Shown here piece after piece: positions 12,076 through 24,649 of a DNA stretch of 64,000 nt (position 1 is its first letter; every line of letters starts with the position of its first letter). Below the pieces are notes generated by a model. That model was not told the DNA's origin. It worked only from the letters and a program-made list of their open reading frames with translations, and searched no databases. The DNA comes from Auanema rhodensis. Its lineage: Eukaryota; Nematoda; Chromadorea; Rhabditida; Rhabditidae. Where the stretch lies: NCBI GenBank assembly GCA_964057225.1, contig OZ059894.1, positions 13,650,131-13,714,130 of the forward strand, in the 5' to 3' direction. The position numbers were made by a program, and so were the translations under genes.

Positions 12076-15000
12076 TTAATTTGTAGGTTTTCTTCCAGAT
12101 TGACGCAATAGATAATTACGCAAACTTTTTTGTTGATCACGGAAAGATCTTTGTCGGTTCTTTCCACGAACTTTATTTTTAACCATATCAAACACTTTGT
12201 TCTTAGCCATTTCACGATTAGTTCTTCCAACATGTGGACCCTAGGAAAGTAAATACGAATATTTAGTTAACTAAAAATTAACAAAAAACTTACATTCTTT
12301 TTAGGCTTTCCAAATTGTCTTTCATCATCACGGCCTTCAGCAATAGTAGCCATTCTCTCTTCTTTTGTTTGCTTTTTCTTCTTGTGGAATTGTTCAATAT
12401 CTTTCAGACGTGGTAAACCATCACCTTCACTTCTGAAAACAAAAATAAATAAAAAACAAAACGAAATAATTATATCATACTGATTAAGTTTTTCAGACAT
12501 TGCTTCAATTAAACGAACATCGTCGTTCTTTCTGTTCTTTCCGAGAAGTTTCTTCATTCTCTTTTCTCCAATAATTTGTTTCTTTAATTGATATTCTCGA
12601 ATACGCTTGAACTCTTCCTGAATACATAGATAAAAAATGATCAAAATAGAAAAAACAAACTTGTGTAAGAATACGATTTGTACTGATTAATTCAGCCTTC
12701 TTTTTCGGGTCTATTTCCGCTTCAACTTGACTAGTGCTACTGACATTCTGGTATTAACATATATTATAAGAAAGAAAGATATGAGGCTTACCTTCCATTC
12801 CTCTTCATCTTCTCCTTCAACTTCTTCCCCTTCGTTATCCGATATTTCTTCTCCTTCCTCATCGTCGTCGTCGTCGTCATCATCCTCACCATCATCATCA
12901 TCCTCGTCGTCACCGTCATCTGTCACCCATCCATCTTCATCTAATTCTTCATCATTTTCTTCCTCATTACTTTGAGAGCTCTGATAATGGTAATATATAA
13001 TAAATATAAGATATACAAACTATTTGCTAACCTTTGTTTTTTTCACCTTCTTCATAAGGGGAGCTTCGTCATCCGTATCAACCTCGTCCGTGTCAACATC
13101 TGAATCAAATATTCAGAATTTTTTAAGGACACCTATCGCCTACCTGATACTTCGATATCGCTATCACTATCATCGTTATCGACTTCCATTTCGCCTGTCT
13201 CTTCTCTTTCTTCTTCCAGTACCTCTGCACCAGATACGAAATCAGCAACAGCGGGACGAGCGAAACCAACAAATTCTTTCTCGTCTTCTCCATCTGTTGG
13301 ACGTCCTCTGTCTCTTCTGGCCAACAGTTTTGGATTAACTGTACGGAACAATGTAATAATAGCGCGAGCAGCCATAGAAACATTCTTGTTTTTATAGGTT
13401 TTGTACTAAAGAGGAAAATGAAGTAAACAATACAAAAGTGAAACCGACTTCTGCCAAATCTCTCAACAATTCTTCGGTTGCAGCAAATGGACAATTATGT
13501 AAAATTTCTCTGATTGCATTTATACCCACAGTCATAGCTTCGGGTGAATTTCTGAAAAAAACATGCAAAAAATGATTTTTTAAATTTACCTTCTTACCTA
13601 TCAGTAACAAAATTGTTAGCGATTACTTTCACAAGTTGCTCTACAGTGTCTGGAGGTACTAATTCATGGCAAGCCTGAGCACCATATAAAAGAATTCTAG
13701 TAACCTAAGAAATAATTTGTTCAAATTAAATATGGTGAATATTTTACGTCTCTTTGTTTTGGTTGCAGATAACGATGCAAATATGAATAAAATCCCAAAG
13801 TTACTAAACGGTGAATACCTATAACACGGGCACAAAGAGCTATGCGGAAAAGACGAACCTAAAAAAAACCTTAAACGAGCCTATATGGAGTTAACCTACT
13901 TCAAACTTTTCGACTTTCTTTCCTTCTAACATTCCAAATAATCTATCCACAAACTCCTGAGGATCATATAAAGACTGAATAGCAAATAAATTACATTCTT
14001 TACTTCTACCCTCTGTAAATAAATTAATTTAAGAGCAAATTATGGACTATACATACCTTTCTTCTCTTTTTTCTTTTTTGAAATAGTTTTCTTAGCTTTA
14101 TCGAAATCCCTTGTCCTTTTTCTTGTTTTCTTTGCATGACGAAAAGCGGACATGACCTTAGACACCTCGATTCAGCAAACAAAAACAGAATAAAACAAAC
14201 CTCTTTCAAAGATTTAGTATCCTCTTCCTTTTCTTCCACTTCTTCATCACTCTCATCACTACCTCCTTCTTCATCCTTTTTTGATCCCAAAAAGAATTTC
14301 ATTGAAGTGACCTATTAAAAAAATGAATAAAAGGACTACATTTCATAAATACTTGAATCTTCGGGATTTTATGGAAGCAAGCTTCAGATATAACGTTAGC
14401 TGTCTTTGAATCCCTCCAGTACTTCTTACGGAAAGCATCAATGGCCACAAGTTGGGCAGCACGAGCAACGATAGCACGTGAATCCTAAGTTGAATAATCA
14501 AATGTGTCGATAAAAATTACAAACTTTCATCTTTGCAAATACAAAAGACTGGATTTTGCCTAAGAGTTTCATATCTTTCTTCACGTTGTATAACCTCTTA
14601 AGATGCGCTGAAATAGCACCAAGAATAAATTTCCTAAAACAGCATTTATTAGAAGAAAAAAGCTGAAATAAAATACCTTAAATGTTTATCTTCTACTTTG
14701 ACAAGCTCGAAGAAAAGCTCCATCAACTCCATAGGGTCCATTAAGTTTTGGTTCCTCAACATAACTAAGGCTTTACAAAATGACATACGAACCTAATAAA
14801 ATATAAAAATATTTATTATACAAGTAAAACATACGTGAGGATCTAGTCCCGAGCCTTGATCACGGAGAACAGATACCATATTTCCTGAGAACTCTTTAGC
14901 GTCCTCTTAACATAATAAATCAGTAATATCATAAAAATATAATACTTACTGGGAAAATATTTCGCTAATCCTGACAAGAAAGTGACACTTTCCAATAATG

Positions 15001-15253
15001 GTTGAAGTTCCATTCTATGTTGCTGGGGTTGTAAATGCAGCAATTTCATAGTATGAAGATAATGATCGAACTGCTCTCGGAATTCCTGAAAACATTAATT
15101 ATCAGAATGCTTAATCCAGCTTCGATATACCTCTTGATAAGACTCAGGATCTTTTCTAATAATTTCCATCATAAGTCCAAGATTTCTCTCAGACATTGTA
15201 TAGCGACTAGGTCGCAAGTTAGTAGGTGCTCCAACCATCGCTGCTGTGGCCAT
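12076..15253 (-). CDS. SDA1 homologue (SDAD1), 60S ribosome biogenesis
   Basis: About 19 minus-strand exons, from ATG at 15253 ([18 protein letters not shown]) to TAA at 12076-12078. The first half is an alpha-helical repeat region (MTLRNQ-type helices such as [60 protein letters not shown]). The second half has long acidic tracts encoded by GAY repeats near 12850-12920, then a basic C-terminus ([43 protein letters not shown]). This pattern, and the end '[13 protein letters not shown]', are characteristic of SDA1/SDAD1. Family members are nucleolar, needed for maturation and export of pre-60S particles; the C. elegans relative is PRO-3. The gene starts 282 bp from NOP53 on the other strand. 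Exon borders inside the acidic region are the least certain. Confidence 0.9.
12840..12923 (-). repeat. GAY trinucleotide tract coding for poly-acidic stretch in SDA1
   Basis: On the plus strand this reads as repeated TCATCG/TCC/TCA triplets; on the coding strand it gives long runs of Asp with some Glu. It lies inside an SDA1 exon and keeps the frame. Confidence 0.8.
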
Positions 15254-15535
15254 CTTGCCTTCAAAAAAAAAAAATTATTATAAAGAAATTATTATCAAAA
15301 ACAGTGATCATAAATATCAAAAACAATGAGTTATAACTGAAATTATATATGCATTAATGATAATACATGCAAAAAGCATTTTTTGGGGGAAACAAAAAAT
15401 ATAAATGGGTTATACGTAGCACACGTATTCATTTTTATCCGAACGATAAAAACCGTTTTTTTTATTATAATACTATATTTTCGGTGTATAATTTATTATT
15501 GCTTTGACATTTTAATTTTTTGTTTAATTTTAGTC
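15254..15535. promoter_or_regulatory. bidirectional promoter between SDA1 and NOP53
   Basis: The two start codons are only 282 bp apart and face away from each other. On the plus side an acceptor 'gtttaattttag' lies 2 nt before the NOP53 ATG, suggesting spliced-leader addition. The interior includes a G run (about 15384-15389) and 'acacgta' at about 15420. No single motif is decisive. Confidence 0.55.
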
Positions 15536-17265
15536 ATGGTTGAAAGTCATTCTGTCAAAAAACCAGCAGCAAAACGAGCTGTTAAGCATTCTAAAAAATA
15601 TTGGCGCAAAGGTACTGATGTAGGAGAATTTGAAGAATCAATCCGTAAGTTTGTTATCGCCATTAAATCTCGTTTTCAAATCTACTAAATTTAAGATCAA
15701 ATTGCTGCTCAGAAGAAAACCGTAGGAGTTGTATCCGAGCTAGCAGATTCTGATTTATTTAGTGTTGACAGAAATCCTTCAGAACCAGAGCTTAATAAAA
15801 AGTTCACAAGAAGGCAACAGGCTGCACTAGATAAAATTACTAAAAGTATTAGGTATTTCCATTTTATATTTGTACTTTATGCTCATGAATGTTTTTTTCA
15901 GTGATGCAGAACCAGTTACTTTGCCTGAGCCTAAATTTCCACAAAAGGCTTCTAGGCGTAAAAGGAAATCAGAGATTTCAAATGTAATAACTGTTGAGAA
16001 ATCAAAGGCATTGAAAACATACGACCTTTGGGATACAGGTATATTCTGCTGAAATCATAGTTTTCAAAGATATATTCAGATTTCACCCCCACTGTTAAAT
16101 TGAGTGATAAAAAAGCCGGAGACCACTATTTGAATTACACGAAGAAGAAAGTTCCTAATGCTCCTGTTACACTTAAAAAGAAAAAATCTCTTCTTAAAGC
16201 TGTTACTATTCCTGATGCTGGAGCATCATATAATCCAACTGCAGAAGATTATGAGGTTTATAATATTATTAGAATCAGTTCAAATTTGCATATATTTAAG
16301 AGATATGTCTCTGAAATAGCTAAAGATGAAGAAAAAGTAATCAAAGAAGAAGAAAAAATAATCAGAGGTACCAAACCACAATCTGAATCTTTTGTTACAT
16401 ATGTGAGTTGTCAATATGTTTGCTTCTTAAAACCTATTCGTAGAAAGAACGTGAACTGGAACATGCAGAAGGCTTACCAATTCACCCCAATTATGAGTCA
16501 GATGAAGATGTAGATGAGACTTCCGCAACCGAGGAACAAGAAGAAAAAAATGCAGGTTAGATAAAAACATAAATATTTACGTTTTAATCCGAACGCTTTA
16601 GATGAAGATGTTGTTCTTAACAAACCGAAAACCAAAAAACAACGTGAAACTATTAAACGTATTCAAAAGGAAGAAAGAATTCGTCTCCAGAAAAAGTCTG
16701 CTGAAAAGCACCAGCATGATATCTTCAAGTTTTAAATTTTATTTTTATCTTGACACATTTGGAATTTTCAGAACTAAGAAAATATTGAAAGAAATTGAAG
16801 AAGAAGATAAAGAAAAGGACAAGCTTAATTTAGAAAAAACTAGGAAGAAGTTACTCAGAAAGGTTAGATTAGAACATTTTTTGTTTTAACTGATATGCCT
16901 CTTTAGTACACAGAGCGGCAAAAATTAGGCAGAGGAAAGTTTGAAGATGAAGAAGCTCCATTCTTGCTACAAGTTGGTAAATTGAACTGTGGACTTTACT
17001 AATTTAACATTTTTGAGGAGGAATTACCAGATAGTTTGCGAAAACTTAAACCTCAAGGAAATGTTTTAACTGACAGAATGAAGAGCATGCAAAAAAGAAA
17101 TCTTTTACCTATTGGTGGCCCACGTAATAAGCGTAAGCTGAAGAAATCATTAAAGGTATAATATTTTTCGTTTGAATAATTTTGCTATGATAATTATATT
17201 TGCAGGTTAAAGTAGTTGAAAGTCGTGCAGCTAAGGAAATTAAAAAGGGAACTAAACTTATCTAA
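15536..17265 (+). CDS. NOP53 (GLTSCR2/PICT1) ribosome biogenesis factor
   Basis: About ten plus-strand exons from ATG 15536 to TAA 17263-17265, giving a protein of roughly 400 residues. It begins MVESHSVKKPAAKRAVKHSK and contains KHSKKYWRKGTDVGEFEESI, the conserved N-terminal NOP53 block, then ELADSDLFSVD, KALKTYDLWD and KAGDHYLNYTKK. Later come a charged Lys/Glu coiled-coil region (KKILKEIEEEDKEKDKLN), KLGRGKFEDEEAPFLLQEEL, the family signature just before the C-terminal block PEG-like segment LKPQGNVLTDRMKSMQKRNL, and a basic tail. NOP53 is a nucleolar factor that recruits the exosome-linked MTR4 helicase to pre-60S particles for 5.8S rRNA processing. Its divergent neighbour SDA1 acts on the same particle. 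The motif order is complete; only the exact small introns are uncertain. Confidence 0.9.
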
Positions 17266-17386
17266 CTTTGCATCATTACCAACAGAAAATTGTTCATTGT
17301 TAATTGTTAATTGTTCAAAAGTTTTTGATGTCTTTTATGTTTACTGTTCTGCCCATGTTTGTTGTTTTTGTGGCCCTTTGTTGTTC

Positions 17387-17392
17387 AATAAA
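17387..17392 (+). terminator. poly(A) signal of NOP53
   Basis: AATAAA lies about 120 nt after the NOP53 stop codon, followed by a T-rich stretch. It is the first canonical hexamer downstream. Confidence 0.7.
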
Positions 17393-20324
17393 TTTTAATT
17401 TTTTCAAATTTTACTTATTATTATTACATTAAATGAATATATTCTTCTTTAATGTTATTCTTAAGTACAGCTAAGAATAGTTATTTAAGATAAATGAATA
17501 CATATATCGTAGGTAGTGATGTTGCATTTCAAAATCGTTTTAACATTAAATCTTTTATTCGATATTTTAATCTTTTGTAATTTTGTTTTTTTTCCCGGAA
17601 GTATATGTCGACATCTCTTGTCGCCTTCCGTTCCTAAATGCTTCAAAGATTCGAAGCGTCTGAGCGCTTTAAAACTCAAGAGATGGAGAAACGATTTCAA
17701 ACAGGAGCATAGTGAATTCCCAGAGCAAAACATCCGAAACTAGTCTAAACCACGTGGTAATCTCGTCTGAGAATACGAATATGAAGTGTAAGCTGAAAAA
17801 ATTTGCTGTATGGAACATTTTCTTCTCAAGTTCACTCATTTAACCTTTAAGCCGTAACACACTTGAAAAAAGTCATATTTTATGGGATATTATGGCAACT
17901 CCCTTGTTTTGGCTTCTTTGAACTAACCACATTTCTCTAGTCAAATGTACTAATGAAACATATTTTCCATTAATCACATACAAATTTTACAGCTCCATTA
18001 AACATGTATCTTATAAAATTTAAATTAAAAAAGGTCTTAAATTCAGAGTATTTAGCTTTCTCTCATTTTTTTACCTGCGTCTTCGCTAATGAGCATTCAT
18101 ATGTTAATTTCCGTTCAACGGAAAATGATGTCTATTTTTAATGCTGATGGCGTAACACGCGGTTGTTTTTTCGTTTCTGCTATCTAATATTCGAACATAC
18201 TTTATCTTTCTTTTTTTCCAGAAAAGTCTACACATATGAATGTAGAAGATAGTGTTTTTGTGTTGTTCTGTTATGATCCAATGAACTTAACAAAGCTGAA
18301 TACTGCGAAGGCCGTGATTTATATGTGAGAAGCAAAATGTTCATGAAAATTTTGAAAAGAGTTTTTGAAAACGTCAAAAGAATATTACACTTCAGCTTAC
18401 GTTATAAACCATAATTCTCATAACTGAGAAAAAAGATGAAAAAACAACAGGTTATGTGAATAATGTTTAAAATTCTGGTAAACATGAAATTGGTTTGCTG
18501 TGCAATTTCTAAAGAAATTGTATTTCTTTTTCCAATTTTCGAATTTGTACGTTGTCTGAACTGATTAGGTCTAGCTCTCCAAGTTTTCAATTCAGCTATG
18601 CATGTCTCTTTGGAAAATTGACTCAATTCTTGTTTATCCTTTAAAAACATTTGTCATTTAACATTTGTATTATTAATTCATGAAGCTGAAATTAGTCAGG
18701 CAGGAAGATGACGATGTTTTGATACAGCTCAAAGATACCTTTTTTTAATCTCAAACATGTCATTCATGTCAGTTATGCTCATTAACTTCTTTCAAAACTC
18801 CATTCCTAAACTACTTCCCATAGGCGTGGACCCCTTTCAATAGACAGCTAGAAGTCTCTCGAATTATAAAAGTAAAAAGAGTGAAATTGGTGTCAAAGGA
18901 TGAAGTATATAACTTATTTCCTCAATTTTTTGTCAGTTACAGAACTTCAAACATGCGTTTCAAAGCATTGCTTTGTACATGTGTCGGTTAATTCGCTTGC
19001 TGGTCAAGCTAAATGACGTGAGACCGAATGAAACAACGTTTTTTCCGAAACCTCTTTAGAAATATCTAGGTTTAATAAAGTTGGCTAATATTTTCTCAGT
19101 GGGAATGTAACAACTTCATCGTTCAAGTATATTATGGTAAAGGTTTGTTTATGACCAATTCATTCAGCCCCAATAAGACGTTCTTCCTTTTTTTTTTCAA
19201 AATTGTTCCATCGTCGATAAAAACCTCAGTCGTATTAGATTTTTAAAGCTTTATGAGAAAATCATGGGTGGATTAGCTTTACTTCAGCATCTCATTCTTT
19301 GATGTCAGTTAGCTTCTACTGCACTTTGAACGAACAACTAACTTTTTTAAAAACCTAAATCTTGGAAAAAGGATGTTGTTGAATAAACAGTTAAATGATA
19401 TTTTTCATCTCTTTTCTTGTGTTTTTCAACTGTTTTTCATGATTAGAAAAGATAGTACAACTGGAAAGAAAGTATTACTGTCCTCATCGAAACATCTTTC
19501 CTTTTTATTTCTTTTATGTCTTTTTAAGCCTTCAGAATTACTATAATAGCTGTATACTGCTACATTTCGACAACAAATTAATTTTTCTTTGAAATATTTC
19601 ATTTGGTTAACTTTATTTTCATAAATTACTTTACCTATTTGATTTCACATGCTAACTAATGAAATCTATATCAAATTTTTGGCGAAGATTTTTAAAAATA
19701 TTTTATTGTTTAAAACAAAAGATGTTTCTATTTTTATATCAATTTTTGAATACTTTTCACTTAGAGTTCTATAGTGTTAGTTCATGTTTCTAACATATGT
19801 AATAGACTTATGAATGGCAGAACGTTTTTGCAAATATCTCTTGGAAAGAACATAAACTCTCTATGTGAACTGAGAGTTCGCCTAGAAATCCGGCGACATT
19901 CCATGTCCGTTCCTTGTTTCTGATCCCTTAGCTCTCATCTGGCCGATGGTTATAGTAGTTGTGGACGTAAGGTTCTCATACTTTTTCTTCTTTGTTCAAC
20001 TACTTATTTCCGCAGGGGTATAATCTATTGTTTGATTTTTTTCAAATTATTTTGAATATTATATTTCTCTTGGAAAATTTAAAAAAAATTAGTCAAAAAC
20101 TCATGAAATTCGACTCTATCATCTCAATATCAAATTTTATTAAACGCTTTTTAATAAATTTTCTTTCTGGTTCAAATATTGAAGAGTGGTTGTAGTTTTC
20201 GAACTTACTTACTACTAAATTGGGTCTGCAAAAAGTTGCTGCAAAATTTTATTTCTGTTTAATAGACTAATTTTATATTTTACAATTTATTTATCACATA
20301 ATGCTATTGCTCTTTTCTTTAGGT
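17393..20324. other. long non-coding stretch
   Basis: I find no convincing gene here. The exception is 17602-17745, where a plus-strand frame (ICRHLLSPSVPKCFKDSKRL and onwards to TAG) is open for about 48 codons behind a weak acceptor. It is richer in G+C than its flanks; it could be a terminal exon or chance. A second less AT-rich patch at about 19860-19985 has no long frame. The plus strand is T-rich, as expected for intron-like sequence transcribed from the plus strand. Confidence 0.35.
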
Positions 20325-20708
20325 ATGATTTACTTTGACTTGTTTCTAGAAAGTGTTCGTTATTTATCATCTCTATATGTTTTCCTTCTTGCTCCTTCTT
20401 TAGCAACTTTTCGATTTCTTTCTGAGAAATTTTGCCATAATCGACGCGCTAAACATTCTCTTGGGGCATCATTTCATAGGAAAGGAAAAGCTTTTTTCCT
20501 TTTGGTCATTCTCAGTTTTTTCGTTGCTAAAGCTTTAAATCATTTGTCATGTTCATGTCAGATTTATCGTCAATCAATTTTTATTTTGAAAACTGATGTA
20601 TCAAACAAGCAAGAAAGATATATAAGCTATCAATTTAATTTTCCAAACCTTAGCGTATTTCGTGGCTATTTTGGCACATTAGTAGCATTAAGGTCAGGTT
20701 ATTATTAA
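20325..20708 (+). CDS. possible single-exon membrane protein of unknown function (127 aa)
   Basis: The frame is open from an ATG at 20325 to TAA at 20708. The ATG sits 2 nt behind a good acceptor ('tcttttctttag'), typical of spliced-leader addition, and AATAAA occurs at about 20730, just after the stop. The product starts MIYFDLFLESVRYLSSLYVF, has two hydrophobic segments (about residues 10-28 and 60-76), a basic stretch between them (KFCHNRRAKHSLGASFHRKG), and a polar C-terminus. A 128-codon frame is unlikely by chance in DNA this AT-rich, but T-richness favours hydrophobic false frames. I do not recognise a family. The whole-gene signals make me lean towards real. Confidence 0.45.
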   Translation: MIYFDLFLESVRYLSSLYVFLLAPSLATFRFLSEKFCHNRRAKHSLGASFHRKGKAFFLLVILSFFVAKALNHLSCSCQIYRQSIFILKTDVSNKQERYISYQFNFPNLSVFRGYFGTLVALRSGYY

Positions 20709-23700
20709 TGAAAAACACAAGGAATTTTAATAAAAAAAGAAACAATTTGAAGAACATGATTATAACAATTTTGTAATTTTTATTATTTTGTGTCTCATTT
20801 TTCTTAAAAAATCAACAAATTAAAAACTTGATTCTGTTTGTGTTTTTTCTATTGTTAGTCTATATAATCTTTTTCTTTTTCTTTTTTTTTCAAAGTTTCT
20901 GATAGATAATTGAATTGGTCAAATTATTTCTCAAAAAATTAAAAATGTTAACTATCAATTTGAAATTGAAATTTTGAAGAAAAGTTGCAAACGAAACCTG
21001 TAATTTGGATATATTTAGCATAGATTGGGAGCACTAGCATTTATAATATGTATATCAAGTTACGTCTCATGTAAGAACAGTAATATTCGAATGACAGCTT
21101 GAACTAGTCTTACCCTTGGGGACTAGAAGCCTGTTTTGGTATTGTCTACCACTGATAATGCTCTAGCAGCGTCATCGTTTTCTGTCAACCTTATCCAGTT
21201 CCCCACACATATATGCTCCCTGGATTTTTTCATTCATATGTATGTAAATGTGAATGTATATATAAACTGTTTCAACAAAATGATCTGAATCTACACTTTG
21301 TTCTAAGCTAAAATGACGTTGATGATCATCTTGATAATTCTTTTTTCATAAGAGAAAAACAACAACAATTGAAATAAGGCTTCAAGATCGGAGAACAATG
21401 CTTCCTTTTCAAACTTTGTTTCAAAGCCATCTATCATTTTTCTATAGTAAATATTCAAACAAATCGCTTATTTCCCTATTATAAACCATTTTTATTATGA
21501 GTAGATGTTAGGGCTTTCTTATTACTGAGAAATATTTAGATTGAATATTGCCGTACTTTTCTGTATAATCCTTTTATTTGTAAATTTTACTAGAAATTCA
21601 TGTTCAATCACCCCTATCTGTCCCTCTTCTCCTATTTCTCTACTTCTCTTCTTATTTTTCTATCTCCCTTTTCTTTCTCCATCGTTTGTTCGTTTTCATT
21701 TGACACATCCCAAACCCCGGCTTACTTTTTCCATCTTACTCCAACCTTCATCACAATTTACATATGCTACTCTGTTCAATATAGAGAACGAAAAAGAGAT
21801 AACGTCTCCAGGGCTTGAATCGTTTTTCCTTTCGTTGCCTCTAACTTGCTCTTGATTTAACGATGTAATGCACTTTAGTTCGATAGCTGTCACATCATAA
21901 AGTTTTTAGATTTCCCATCTAAAACATTGATTCTGAATATACTTATTAATTTGACTCATATATTCATTATAAAGTATTTATTTTTGTGTTTAATTGTCAT
22001 TAATAATTTTTCTTGCTTCAAAAGTTTATGTATTTATTTGGAACGAAGTATTTACTCAACTTTCTTATTAAACTCAAAAAGTATCTCCCTATCCACAAAT
22101 TTTTGAATGTATCATATCTTCTTTTAAAATTTTGAGTGGAAAATTTTGGTGAAACTTGAGAAGCACCCGGTGCACGCGTTCAACCTGATAAAATATTGTT
22201 TTTAAAAATATTTAAACATTGAAAAACAGGCTTTAGTTCAAGAACTTTTTTTTTTTCAAATTAATATAAATTTTTTTTTTCAAACAGTTTCTTTGTTTGA
22301 TTCAAGATATTATAATAAGCAGGTATAGAATTTGTGAAAAGTTAATATTCGCAATCTTGAAGTAAAGAAATGAGAGAGATTTCATATTCTATTTCTATAC
22401 AAAGCTGTAACACTTAATTTATATTAGTTAATACATATAATATATGAAAAAAAAATTATATTTATCATACCTTTGCCATCGTTTTCTAATGTATGCTCAT
22501 ATACATTCAGAGGTTTCTACTAACTATAGTGCTGAATATACATATAATTAGTGACATTATATATAAAACTATGTAGATATACCTAACTATATATAATATA
22601 GTTTTCTAAAAATATTCTTTTTTTTTTCTTAAATTTTCTTGACTCATTTATAATATTTCTGTTTTCTTCTAAACTAAAGCATATGTAGTTGTTACTAATC
22701 TCAATTGTTCAGCAACAATTTGTCTCAAATTATCCTTCTTTCGAGCAATATGTTTTTTTTTCGCAATTTCTCTTATTATTTGCTGTTTTGCTAGACTGTT
22801 TCTGAGCTTTAATTCTATAATTGAAAACCTTAAATTTTGATCATTTTCTTATGAGTTGTTTTTCAATATAATTGTAACTAAACCATCTGTAAACGTGAAA
22901 TAGAAAAGATTGAACAACACAAGAACTATTAGGTAAACTCAATAAATGCTATTAGAGTTTGTTTTGGCAAATTTTGAATCTGAAGTTTTCTAAATTCCTC
23001 CTCAAAAACAATTAGGTATCTCCTTGAATTTTTAAAGTGCATTGATCCATCAATATATTAAATAATTGAAAAAACAGTTAATTTTTTTTTTTTAATATAT
23101 TTTATTAATTATTTAATTGAATATAAATATTATTTTATAAATTAAAATTAAAATTAACATATATTTATTGATTATATAAATATTATGAAAGAGTTTCAAA
23201 AAATCTAATGTTTCGTTCTTTAAACCACTTCTATTTCAAACTTTTTTTTTCTCCAAAGAAGTAGCCAAATACTCATCCATATCCTCTATAGGACGAAAAA
23301 TCATCGTTTCATATTCAGTAAACAGATTGAAAAATATATATGTATAAACTTCCATTTTAATCTAACTTTTGAAGCTTTAACACGAGAAGATTCATGATCA
23401 AGCCCTTCATTTTTTAAACGGTCCAGGCGTTTACTGTTCGATGAAACACATTTAGCGAATGATACAGGGATAAGAATAAGAGGAATATATGAAAAAGGTT
23501 TAAGATAGGAAGGAAATAAGAGCATTGAGTGATCGATCATCATAGAGCAACCATCACGGAAACAGCAGGAACGATCATTCTGACATTCTGCTCCGCTACC
23601 TACTTAGGCTGCTTACGTCCACTTATGCTGAATAGTCGTAAGAGTATTAAGCTTAAAGCTTCAATCTCAGTCTGTGCCAGGTTGCTTCTTGCTCCAATCA

Positions 23701-24398
23701 CAGATATGTAAAGACATAGAAACTTGTAGATGTTTTTCTAGAATCTTCATTCATAATTTGAATCGGCACAACATATAAAGTGTGAAACTGACTAAAAGAG
23801 AAAGCAAAAAAATATTTTTGACACTCTCTATAAGCTCTTTGAGCTATGATTTCTTCTTAAGGACATCTTTAACAAAAAAAAATACAGTTTTGCAATGTTA
23901 TAAAATGAAAATTTGAAAGCTTCTATGCTATTTATTGTTATTTCTTTCGTTTTGTTTTCTCAATTACATACATACATATATACATATGCTTAATAAATAC
24001 GAAGCTCATCTGTAAGGCTAATTTTCTTTGAAAATGATGAGCAAAAACATTGATCCGAAAAATAACTGAGAAAATTTTTTTTCATATCATATTTCATGAG
24101 TTCGGTAATTTCCTTATATTGTTATGAATATAATAAACATATTTCAATGTTTCTTTTTTTTTCTGTTTTCATTTTTTTGGTAAAAAAATAGAAAAAAAAA
24201 GAGAAAATAGAATGAGATGGTAAGATATTCCGTGAAACCTATTTGACGAGATGATGACTAGTTTCATCCACATCTGCTACTCAATTTATTTTTACTACAA
24301 ATTTCTCTAAAAGTAGATAAACAATATAAAAACTAGTTAAATTACTCTAAACTCTTCTTCTTCTTTTTTTCATATGATATTTTTCTATTAATTCTGGT

Positions 24399-24418
24399 TA
24401 TATATATATATATATATT
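24399..24418. repeat. (TA)n microsatellite
   Basis: Uninterrupted TA dinucleotide run of about ten units in a non-coding region. Confidence 0.85.
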
Positions 24419-24591
24419 ATGCTTTGTTATACTTTTAACTACTTCTTCATTTTTTTCTGTTGTTGTGTTGTTGTTAAAAAAAAATTATTGTACTGAAAGT
24501 ATCACAATATATCACAAGTTGTAGTACTTTACTATGAAAAACCATCAGTTCATCTTCTTTCTATTCCATCATTTTTCTTTCTTTCTATCTA

Positions 24592-24609
24592 ATGATGATG
24601 ATGAGGATG

Positions 24610-24641
<32 letters not shown>

Positions 24642-24649
24642 GACGATGA
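24592..24649. repeat. (GAT)n microsatellite
   Basis: About 19 nearly perfect GAT units on the plus strand. An ORF through it would encode poly-Asp, but there is no other support for a gene here. Confidence 0.85.

Noticed and set aside
12727-12975. poly-Ser ORF on the plus strand
   Set aside because: Antisense shadow of the acidic tract in SDA1.
21541-21855. 104-codon plus-strand ORF, hydrophobic and Pro/Ser-rich
   Set aside because: It follows a CT-rich tract; two frames are open at once and there are no splice or poly(A) signals. Composition explains it.
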